This document shows positions 6,362-12,750 of a DNA stretch of 13,046 nucleotides, one piece after another. Location of the stretch: NCBI GenBank assembly GCA_964580455.1, contig CAZOKO010000079.1, positions 1 through 13,046 of the forward strand. The letters run 5' to 3'. Under the pieces are notes generated by a model that did no database searches, had not been told where the DNA came from, and worked only from the letters and a program-made list of their open reading frames with translations. Origin of the DNA: CAZOKO01 sp964580455 (GTDB taxonomy: Bacteria > Desulfobacterota > WTBG01). Position numbers and translations under genes: made by a program. Each line of letters starts with the position of its first letter. The stretch's first letter is position 1.

Positions 6362-7050
6362 TGGAAGGAATTATCTTCTCTCTTTTATCTGCTCTGTGGC
6401 TGGGCATTTTGACATCGATTAGCCCCTGTCCCCTGGCCTCAAATATTGCTGCAGTTTCTTACATTTTAAAGAGGGTAGACCACACCTCATATGTCTTGAC
6501 CTCAGGGATACTTTATACCCTAGGAAGAGTAATTGGCTACACCGGGCTGGGGATTTTGATCACCACCTCGCTTTTAAGCATTCCCCAGACCTCTTATTTT
6601 CTCCAGAACTATATGAATAAGATCCTTGGTCCTATCCTGATTATTGCAGGGTTTTTCCTTCTGGGAATATTTCAATTCACTTTTCCAGGATTCTCCTCTT
6701 CAGATAAATTAGTAAGTCGATTTAAAAATCTTGGTGCGTTAGGTAATGTCCCTTTGGGTATACTCTTTGCCCTCTCTTTCTGTCCTATTTCTGCAGCACT
6801 CTTCTTTGGGAGTTTAATCCCACTAGCCTTAAAAAACAGTTCAAGTATCATTTTGCCGGCTATATACGGAATTGGAACAGGTCTTCCCGTTCTGGCGTTT
6901 GCTATTTTAATCGCCATGGGGATTAAGAATATAGGGAAGGTATTTAAAAGGGTTACCCTGTTTGAACATTGGGCAAGAAGGGTAATTGGTATAATTTTTA
7001 TTCTGGTGGGGATTTACTATATCTTAGCTCACATATTTTACTGGATTTGA
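6361..7050 (+). CDS. arsG: ArsG-like efflux permease of the CcdA/DsbD transmembrane family
   Basis: 229-aa polytopic membrane protein with about six hydrophobic segments. It carries the family signature LTSISPCPLASNIAAVSYIL (17-36), with C23, and the symmetry-related ALSFCPISAALFFGSLIPLA with C141. These are the two membrane cysteines that CcdA-type proteins use to pass electrons across the membrane. ArsG homologues are reported as exporters of trivalent aminoaryl-arsenicals. Whether this protein transports, relays electrons, or both is open. The GTG start overlaps the arsF stop by one base (TAGTG), so it is translated by coupling and has no separate ribosome binding site. The intact length agrees with the family. 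The next gene follows after 68 bp. Confidence 0.85.
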   Translation: MEGIIFSLLSALWLGILTSISPCPLASNIAAVSYILKRVDHTSYVLTSGILYTLGRVIGYTGLGILITTSLLSIPQTSYFLQNYMNKILGPILIIAGFFLLGIFQFTFPGFSSSDKLVSRFKNLGALGNVPLGILFALSFCPISAALFFGSLIPLALKNSSSIILPAIYGIGTGLPVLAFAILIAMGIKNIGKVFKRVTLFEHWARRVIGIIFILVGIYYILAHIFYWI

Positions 7051-7118
7051 TATTGATTATCTATTATTAGTAGGGGGAATTTTACAAACTTAATATTTAT
7101 ATCTAAGGAGATGAGAAA

Positions 7119-7514
7119 ATGAAGATTACAGTACTAGGGGTTGTTCCCCCGTGTCCACGATGTCAACGGATTTATGATTTGGCGGTAGAGGTTGCAAATG
7201 AGTTGGGAATAGAGGTGGAGATGAAAAAGATTGCCTACGATTCAGAAGAGGCCCAAAGATATGGAAAAGTGGGAACGTCTCATGATATTGCAGAGTGGGC
7301 CAATATGGAGATGGACTGGAGTAAAATCAGGGAGATTGTTTCAGAGGATTGGTCTAAGGAACTGGATGATTTTATGATGCCATGCGCAAAGAAAGCAGAG
7401 GAGGAGGGGTGGCTGATGACCCCGGTTCTTCTAATTGATGGCAAAGTGGCATTTATGGGTTATGTTCCAAACAAAGAGGCTATCAAAACAGCCATTCAAA
7501 CTGCGAAAAGCTAG
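7119..7514 (+). CDS. Extended thioredoxin-fold protein with CPRC motif
   Basis: 131-aa cytoplasmic protein that begins like ArsE (MKITVLGVVPPCPRCQRI) with CPRC at 12-15 and has the cis-proline loop WLMTPVLLIDGKVAFMG (P102). About 45 extra residues (roughly 41-95) lie between the first beta-alpha-beta unit and that loop. The insert is helical and carries C89 in DDFMMPCAKKAEEEG. It is probably a diverged paralogue of the small arsE-type thioredoxins, specialised for another partner or ligand. It has a good ribosome binding site, AAGGAG, before ATG. Genes of this kind sit beside permeases and CcdA-like proteins, which fits an added electron donor or metalloid chaperone. I have no family name for this longer form. 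Confidence 0.75.
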   Translation: MKITVLGVVPPCPRCQRIYDLAVEVANELGIEVEMKKIAYDSEEAQRYGKVGTSHDIAEWANMEMDWSKIREIVSEDWSKELDDFMMPCAKKAEEEGWLMTPVLLIDGKVAFMGYVPNKEAIKTAIQTAKS

Positions 7515-7547
7515 GGGAATTAGAAGCTAAACTTTTATGGGAGCACA

Positions 7548-8027
7548 ATGAGTAAATTTTTCCGTGAAGGAGAAGTTATTTCTGTTGAAGGGGACAAATG
7601 TGAAATCCAGCTCTCACTCAGTGGATTTTGCTCTGGTGAGCATAAATGTGCTATCACTGCCTTTACCGAAGGTATGCCGCCAGATAGGAATAGGATTAGA
7701 GCCAGGAACAGTATTGGCGCACGGGTGGGTGAGAAAGTTATGATTGAAGTTCTTTCACCAGGATTTTACAAATCACTATTTTTTGTGTTTCTCCTCCCCC
7801 TGATAGCTATCTTTTTAGGGTGTGCACTTGGTATTAAAGCTGCTGTCTGGATGGACATGCCTCAAAGATCCAATCTTTACACAGGCATTTGTGGAGTGTT
7901 TTTTTTCTGTCTGTCTCTTTTTGTGAGTAGATTCGTTAATCAAAGAGTATCCCCTCGGTATATTCTTTACAGTAGGATGGATGAATCATCAAACTGTGAA
8001 AATTGTTCGCTTATGCTCAAGCAATAA
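7548..8027 (+). CDS. RseC/MucC (SoxR-reducing) family membrane protein
   Basis: 159 aa. The N-terminal cytoplasmic domain begins REGEVISVEGDKCEIQL and contains a cysteine cluster C18, C28 and C34 (FCSGEHKC), followed by GARVGEKVMIEV as in RseC/MucC proteins. Two transmembrane helices follow (about 75-96 and 108-130). The C-terminus ends with a second pair CENC (150-153), which is not part of the usual family core. Family members work with Rnf complexes to reduce SoxR or act in envelope-stress signalling; they are viewed as electron-transfer membrane proteins. Here it follows the thioredoxin-like gene by 33 bp with a GGAG ribosome binding site, so it is probably the last gene of the redox block. 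A role in feeding electrons to the periplasmic side is inference. Confidence 0.72.
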   Translation: MSKFFREGEVISVEGDKCEIQLSLSGFCSGEHKCAITAFTEGMPPDRNRIRARNSIGARVGEKVMIEVLSPGFYKSLFFVFLLPLIAIFLGCALGIKAAVWMDMPQRSNLYTGICGVFFFCLSLFVSRFVNQRVSPRYILYSRMDESSNCENCSLMLKQ

Positions 8028-8082
8028 AATTTTTCTAGAGCAGATTAGATTAATAATAACAAGTTAATTAGAGGTAAGGCAA

Positions 8083-9357
8083 ATGGCAAAAAAACCAACC
8101 TGTGCAAAATTGGAACAGAAGGTTAGCAAGTTAGAAAATAGCAGTTTTAATCGTGATTGCATGGAGCACTGTCAGGTATTTAATTCAGCTATTCCTTTTT
8201 GTATTATTGATAAAAACTATAACCTGATACGGGTTAACGATTCATTTAGTAATCGTTTTCTCGTTAAAAAAACAGAGGTGATTGGCAGAAAATGCTACGA
8301 TGTATGGCAAGGTCCAGTTTGTAACACGCCAGACTGCCCACTAGTGAAAATATTAAATGGCAATATTTTTAGTGAACACGAAATTGAAAAAATACTCAGC
8401 AATGGCGAAAAGGTTTCTTGTCTGATAAAAACACTTCCTTATCGGAACCTTGACGGTGAAGTAATCGGGGTTACTGAGTGTTTTATCGACATTACAGATC
8501 GTAAAGAGGCAGAGGTATCTCTGCAAAAGTCCGAAGATCGTTTGCGCGTAGTACTTCAGAACATGCCGATTATGATGATAGCATTTGATTTGGAAAGAAA
8601 AATCGTAATTTGGAACAAGGAATGTGAGCGTGTAACTGGTTTTGCTGTAGATGAGATTGTTGAGAATGCTAAAGCCATGGAATTGCTCTATCCAGATGAG
8701 AGCTATCGAAAGCTTCTTATTGATAAATTGACTTGGCCTGTTAACGATTATCATAAGTGGGAATTTGATGTTTTTTGTAAGGATGGAGGTATTAAAACGG
8801 TGGCTTGGTCTAACATATCTAAAAGTTTTCCGGTCTCCGGCTGTTCATCATGGGTCATTGGTGTTGATATTACAGAGCGCACCTTAAATGAGAGAGCTCT
8901 GAGAGATAGAGAGAAGAAACTTATACTGCAATCAAAAAAATTGGAAGAATTAAACGCAGCATTAGAAATTATGTTAGGGAAGAAAGAAGACAATAAAAAA
9001 GAGGTTGAAGAAAACGTGTTTAATAATGTGAGTAGGTTGATGTTTCCTATTCTAGAAAAACTCTTGATAAGCAAACTCGACCACAGACAAAGAGAGCTTA
9101 TCAATATTCTTAAATCAAATCTTAGTAGAATTATTTCACCATTTTCAAAGAAACTAACTAATATTCATGTAATTCTTTCCCCTACAGAGATTCAAGTTGC
9201 GAATTATATTAAAGAGGGGAAAACCACAAAAGAAATAGCGGAATTAATGCATTTATCAAATAGGACAATAGATGCGCATAGGGCAAATATCAGGACAAAA
9301 CTTAAAATAGATGGTAAAAGAACCTCTCTCCAATCCTACCTTTCAAACCTAAATTAA
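8083..9357 (+). CDS. PAS-PAS-LuxR one-component transcriptional regulator
   Basis: 424-aa soluble protein. A short N-terminal coiled coil (AKLEQKVSKLEN) precedes PAS domain 1 (about 30-145), which ends in the PAC-type CFIDITDRKEAE. PAS domain 2 spans about 150-265 and ends in VIGVDITERT. A charged coiled-coil linker (about 270-310) leads to a helical region and a C-terminal LuxR/NarL helix-turn-helix, LSPTEIQVANYIKEG followed by TTKEIAELMHLSNRTIDAHR (365-400). PAS 1 carries an unusual cysteine set (C71, C80, C85; CYDVWQGPVCNTPDCPL), and C26, C30 and C40 lie nearby, so a redox or metal cofactor is possible. There is no receiver or kinase domain, so sensing and DNA binding are in one chain. A GAGGT ribosome binding site precedes the ATG. 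It lies immediately upstream of the molybdoenzyme genes, which it probably controls. Confidence 0.88.
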   Translation: MAKKPTCAKLEQKVSKLENSSFNRDCMEHCQVFNSAIPFCIIDKNYNLIRVNDSFSNRFLVKKTEVIGRKCYDVWQGPVCNTPDCPLVKILNGNIFSEHEIEKILSNGEKVSCLIKTLPYRNLDGEVIGVTECFIDITDRKEAEVSLQKSEDRLRVVLQNMPIMMIAFDLERKIVIWNKECERVTGFAVDEIVENAKAMELLYPDESYRKLLIDKLTWPVNDYHKWEFDVFCKDGGIKTVAWSNISKSFPVSGCSSWVIGVDITERTLNERALRDREKKLILQSKKLEELNAALEIMLGKKEDNKKEVEENVFNNVSRLMFPILEKLLISKLDHRQRELINILKSNLSRIISPFSKKLTNIHVILSPTEIQVANYIKEGKTTKEIAELMHLSNRTIDAHRANIRTKLKIDGKRTSLQSYLSNLN

Positions 9358-9369
9358 TACTTAAATAAC

Positions 9370-9430
9370 ATAGGTATTTCAGAAACATAATTCACAAAAA
9401 CACCTAATGCTCATAGGTATCTATTAGGTA
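9370..9430 (+). promoter_or_regulatory. Cluster of NarL-like heptamers upstream of molybdoenzyme gene
   Basis: ATAGGTA occurs at 9370-9376 and 9413-9419. A one-mismatch copy, TTAGGTA, is at 9424-9430, exactly 11 bp from the second. An inverted ACCTAAT lies at 9402-9408 and pairs with ATTAGGT at 9423-9429. The reverse complement TACCTAT fits the NarL heptamer consensus TACYYMT. The sites lie upstream of a promoter, in the position used by activators. Binding by the adjacent LuxR-type regulator is inferred. Confidence 0.5.
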
Positions 9431-9441
9431 TTTAAGCAGCA

Positions 9442-9470
9442 TTGTATAGCTTTGAATTATATGATATAAA
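9442..9470 (+). promoter_or_regulatory. Putative promoter of the molybdoenzyme operon
   Basis: TTGTAT (9442-9447) and TATAAA (9465-9470) are separated by 17 bp, giving a predicted start near 9477. The -35 deviates from consensus, as expected for an activator-dependent promoter. The heptamer cluster lies about 50 to 105 bp upstream of the start. Confidence 0.5.
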
Positions 9471-9521
9471 TTTGCAAATTCACTAAATTTCTAATTGTAC
9501 TAATTTAAGGTGGAGGTAAAG

Positions 9522-11810
9522 ATGTCACAAAAAATGTCACGTAGAGATTTTTTAAGAACAGCAGGAGCAGCTTCATTCACTCTGGGTGCTGTTGCAAGTG
9601 GGGGGATAGGCGCAGGATGTCCAATGCCTGTTATAGAAGAAAACTTTGTCTATACCGCCTGCGACATTTGTATGATTCGGTGTGCCATGAAGGTATACGT
9701 GAATGATGAAGGTAAGGCTGTATTTGTGGAGGGTAACCCGGCAGACCCGTTCAATAAAGGAAAACTGTGCCCGAAAGGGAAAGCTGCCCTAGGCTTTCTG
9801 TACAACGATGACAGATTGCTCTACCCTCTCAAGAGGACAAATACCGCAGAGAAAGGTTTTGGTGTAGACCCACAATGGGAGCAGATAACCTGGGAAGAAG
9901 CATATACTACAATAGTGAGTAAGATGAAGGAGAACACCAACGACTTTGCCAATGGTGAACAGTTTGCCTTTTTCCCCCACGGCAACTACGGGAATTGCAA
10001 AAGAGTACTTTCAGCGATCGGTTCGCCGAATCTGGTCTCTCACTATGACACGTGCTTTTCCCCCTCATTTATAGCCCGTAAGGCGATAACCGGTGGGACC
10101 TGCTGGACAAACCTTGCAGGAGCGACCTATATTCTCAGCTTTGGCTGGGACCAACCTGACCGCTGCAAAGATCAGCCAACCATTCAGTTTGCAGAGGCAG
10201 TGAAAAATGGATGCAAGGTTGTTTGTTTTAACCCCTTCCAGGGGACGGTCGGCGCAAAAGCAGACATGTGGATTCCCATTAAGCCCGGAACGGACCTGTC
10301 CGTAATGCTGGCAATGATAAACTATATTATAAGCAATGACCTCTATGATTCCACGGCAATTGCTAAAACAAATTTTTCAGAGCATGAGTCCGCAATTAGG
10401 TCAAACTTCTCCACATATACAGCGAGCTGGGCTGAGGGAATATCTGGTGTTCCCGCATCAACTATCGAGACCATTGCCAAGGATTTTGCTGCTGCCGAAA
10501 AGGCTATCATCCCCGTTCATAAACGGGATGGTGCTACTGGTCCCGGTTATGCTAATAGTCACCACGCGGCCCACGCAGCGTATATACTCAATGCCCTGGT
10601 TGGTGCTGTTGATCGGGACGGCGGAGATGCCTGTGTTGCATTTGGGTGGGCACCCAAGGCCCCTCTTGAATATGAAGAGGATCCTCCTACAGGCTATAAT
10701 GACCTCATAACTGAAAAAGGAGCCATTGACGGCAAGCATGAGTTTCCTCTGGTACAGAAATTAATAGAAGACAGGGGTATCTTTGCCAATGTTGCCCAGA
10801 GAATACTTGATAAAAATCCCTATGAATTGAAGATGGCGATTTTCAGAAGGTATGGAATTCTCTCCTTTCCAAACCCAAAGAAAATAGCCCAAGCACTTGC
10901 AACACTTGATTATGTGGCCTTTGTGGATACCATGCCAAAAGAGATCATGTGGTTTGCAGATCTAGTGCTTCCGGAGACTACCTTCCTAGAAGGCAGTGGT
11001 ATTTCTTACCGAAAGTACTGCACACCCGGCTACAAGATGGTTATGTCCAAGAACAAGGCTATTTCACCGCTTGGTGAATCAAAGGGTTGGGGAGGCATAG
11101 TTTTCGAACTGGGTAAGAGGCTTGACGAGGAACGCGGCACCCAGTACTTCAAACTCAAGGGTGGTGACTGGGTTACAGGTTCGGATGAGAAGGCCTCCAT
11201 GGCCAATGAAATTAAGGAAGGGCTCACGCTTGATGATATCCTGAAAGCTGAAAATGGCGTTTATATTAAAGAACAAGCCCCTTATTCAAGCAAGTCCGAG
11301 TACTCAACCACCTCTGGAAAAATAGAAATATATAGTTCAAAGATGGAAGATGCAGAGTATGATCCTCTACCAAGTTGGATAGCCAAGGAGGTAGAACCGG
11401 ATTCTACCTATCCCCTTTATCTTTTAATCAGAAGATGGTCAGGCTTAAAACACAGTGCACCACTTACCTCTAACAACCCATACTCTCTGGATGCTTTCCC
11501 AGGACCGGTTGCACTACTTCACACATCCGCCGCCGCAACCTATGGCGTTTCTGATGGAGATATGGTGTGGATCGAATCAGCAAACGGTAAGATGAAGGCT
11601 GAGGCGAGAGTTTCCGAGCGGGTAAGACCCGATTGTGTTTTGACCAATCACAACTATGGACATACTGTTGAAGAATTGAGCAACAAGTTTTCAGATCAGG
11701 GAGATGGAGATCTCATTGTTGACAGGTCAGAGGCAAGGGTTGCAGCACTTAAGGACTGGTCAGGAAATGCATGGATGTTAGAAGTCTGTGTTAAAGTCTA
11801 TAAAGCATAG
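9522..11810 (+). CDS. Tat-exported molybdopterin oxidoreductase catalytic subunit (DMSO reductase family)
   Basis: 762-aa catalytic subunit with a twin-arginine signal SRRDFLRTAG (residues 6-15) followed by a hydrophobic stretch. The N-terminal [4Fe-4S] site is complete: C47, C50, C54 and C83 (CDICMIRC then KLCPKGK). The likely Mo ligand is C178, in IGSPNLVSHYDTCFSPSF; there is no in-frame TGA for selenocysteine. Other landmarks are WEQITWEEA, YILSFGWDQ, VCFNPFQGT, VHKRDGA, MWFADLVLPETTFLE, and the C-terminal cap with VRPDCVLTNHNYGH. The overall look is of the PsrA/PhsA/TtrA/ArrA respiratory group. The substrate is unknown: polysulfide, thiosulfate, tetrathionate or arsenic oxyanion are all possible. 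I chose ATG 9522 because GGAGG lies 5 nt upstream; a GTG at 9510 is inside that ribosome binding site. The protein acts in the periplasm with the next gene's product. Confidence 0.9.
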   Translation: MSQKMSRRDFLRTAGAASFTLGAVASGGIGAGCPMPVIEENFVYTACDICMIRCAMKVYVNDEGKAVFVEGNPADPFNKGKLCPKGKAALGFLYNDDRLLYPLKRTNTAEKGFGVDPQWEQITWEEAYTTIVSKMKENTNDFANGEQFAFFPHGNYGNCKRVLSAIGSPNLVSHYDTCFSPSFIARKAITGGTCWTNLAGATYILSFGWDQPDRCKDQPTIQFAEAVKNGCKVVCFNPFQGTVGAKADMWIPIKPGTDLSVMLAMINYIISNDLYDSTAIAKTNFSEHESAIRSNFSTYTASWAEGISGVPASTIETIAKDFAAAEKAIIPVHKRDGATGPGYANSHHAAHAAYILNALVGAVDRDGGDACVAFGWAPKAPLEYEEDPPTGYNDLITEKGAIDGKHEFPLVQKLIEDRGIFANVAQRILDKNPYELKMAIFRRYGILSFPNPKKIAQALATLDYVAFVDTMPKEIMWFADLVLPETTFLEGSGISYRKYCTPGYKMVMSKNKAISPLGESKGWGGIVFELGKRLDEERGTQYFKLKGGDWVTGSDEKASMANEIKEGLTLDDILKAENGVYIKEQAPYSSKSEYSTTSGKIEIYSSKMEDAEYDPLPSWIAKEVEPDSTYPLYLLIRRWSGLKHSAPLTSNNPYSLDAFPGPVALLHTSAAATYGVSDGDMVWIESANGKMKAEARVSERVRPDCVLTNHNYGHTVEELSNKFSDQGDGDLIVDRSEARVAALKDWSGNAWMLEVCVKVYKA

Positions 11811-11821
11811 GAGGTTATATT

Positions 11822-12541
11822 ATGTCTAGAAGAAAATTTATAAAAGAGCTGGGAATGGGTGCTGGAGCACTCGTAGCATATGATATTCTGACAAAAAATG
11901 AGGTTAGAGCACAAACGGGAACGACCTATGGAGCCCTTGTAGATCTTCGTTCCTGTGTTAACTGTAAGGCCTGTCAGATTGCCTGTAAGGCATGGAATGG
12001 GAACACACCAGATCCGACTACCTTTAAGACTGATTTTACCTCCCAGACATGGACTTATGTACAGGAGTACGAGACAGGTACCTATGATGAGCTTTCTCCT
12101 TCGGTAAAGAATGCCACTGCCAAGCGACAGTGCATGCACTGTGCTGACCCGGTATGTGTTGCGAACTGCCCTCAGGGAGGAACAGCAATCCATAAGGAGT
12201 CCAATGGGGCCGTTATTATTACCCACGAAAATTGTATAAAATGCCAGATTTGTGTGAATACCTGTCCCTATAATGTTCCACGATATGATGCTGATGCCGA
12301 TAAGATAGAGAAATGCGTGTTCTGCTTTGATAGGTTGCAGTTAGGAAAAGAACCTGCATGTGTAAATACCTGTCCAGCTGGTGCACTCACCTTTGACACG
12401 ACAGAAAACATCACAGCGTTGGCGAACCAAGCACTATCGGAAGGTTATCCGGTATATGGGCTGGATTCTGGTGAGGAAACATCTTGGGTGTATGTGTTTC
12501 CGAAAGATATCGACCCAAATGATGTAATTGTGACAAGGTAA
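11822..12541 (+). CDS. Four-cluster ferredoxin (electron-transfer) subunit of the molybdoenzyme
   Basis: 239-aa iron-sulfur subunit of the FdnH/NrfC/PhsB/TtrB/ArrB type. Four cysteine sets bind four clusters: C45-C48-C51-C55; C104-C107-C112-C116; C138-C141-C144-C148; and C165-C168-C180-C184. It passes electrons between the quinone side and the Mo subunit. The segments KRQCMHCADPVC and EPACVNTCPAGALTFD resemble formate-dehydrogenase beta subunits, but this type of subunit is shared across the family. It has its own Tat-type N-terminus, SRRKFIKELGMGAGALV, which is less common because many such subunits are carried by the catalytic partner. AGGAGGT lies 6 nt before the ATG and the gene starts 11 bp after the catalytic gene, so the two are co-transcribed. 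No membrane anchor (NrfD or cytochrome b) follows. Confidence 0.92.
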   Translation: MSRRKFIKELGMGAGALVAYDILTKNEVRAQTGTTYGALVDLRSCVNCKACQIACKAWNGNTPDPTTFKTDFTSQTWTYVQEYETGTYDELSPSVKNATAKRQCMHCADPVCVANCPQGGTAIHKESNGAVIITHENCIKCQICVNTCPYNVPRYDADADKIEKCVFCFDRLQLGKEPACVNTCPAGALTFDTTENITALANQALSEGYPVYGLDSGEETSWVYVFPKDIDPNDVIVTR

Positions 12542-12714
12542 AGAAAGATTTATCTCAAGTATATAGTTCCACCGGAACGGATCTGGTGCAATTGGCAAAT
12601 GTCCTGGTGAAGCGCGGGTAAACGCTGAAGAGCTTGGCACCGTTTTCCATTGCTTTGGTTACCCACCTAAAGGACATGGGGTGGTTCTCAGCGGCATTAT
12701 CCATCGCTTCTTTA
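12542..12714 (+). ncRNA. Structured non-coding 3' region, candidate RNA of unknown family
   Basis: About 170 nt of GC-richer sequence between the ferredoxin stop and a strong terminator. A 7-bp hairpin is at 12570-12588 (CACCGGA, loop ACGGA, TCTGGTG, with one G-U). A long-range stem follows: ATGTCCT (12599-12605) with AGGACAT (12671-12677), GGT (12606-12608) with ACC (12665-12667), and GGGTAA (12616-12621) with TTACCC (12659-12664). That is about 16 pairs in nested order, which is more than expected by chance. I see no match to a riboswitch or sRNA I know. It could be a stable 3' UTR, a released small RNA, or a degraded gene remnant. No independent promoter is obvious. Confidence 0.4.
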
Positions 12715-12750
12715 GGCCCCCATCTCAGATGGGGGCCATTATTTTTGTTT
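12715..12750 (+). terminator. Strong intrinsic terminator of the molybdoenzyme operon
   Basis: GGCCCCCATC (12715-12724) pairs with GATGGGGGCC (12728-12737) in a 10-bp stem with a 3-nt loop. ATTATTTTTGTTT follows. This is a textbook rho-independent terminator and ends transcription of the two-gene operon. Confidence 0.92.

Noticed and set aside
8353..9104. Two minus-strand frames (133 and 117 aa) under the PAS-LuxR gene
   Set aside because: They are shadows of a fully intact PAS-PAS-HTH coding sequence and lack start signals.
9510..9521. GTG at 9510 as start of the molybdoenzyme gene
   Set aside because: It lies within the GGTGGAGG ribosome binding site that serves ATG 9522; the latter places SRRDFL close to the N-terminus as expected for a Tat signal.
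9615..9623. Lipobox-like GIGAGC after the Tat signal of the catalytic subunit
   Set aside because: The -3 position is glycine rather than Leu/Val/Ile, so it is not a convincing lipoprotein signal.
9522..11810. Assignment of the catalytic subunit as ArrA arsenate reductase
   Set aside because: The arsenical genes nearby make it tempting, but the Mo-cysteine region and length (762 aa) do not give a decisive match, and PsrA/PhsA/TtrA-type enzymes fit equally well.
12567..12750. 61-codon open frame on + (contains NAEELGTVFHCFGYPPKGHG)
   Set aside because: It has no standard start codon or ribosome binding site, runs through both strands of the strong terminator stem, and two other forward readings of the same bases are also largely open because of the base composition.
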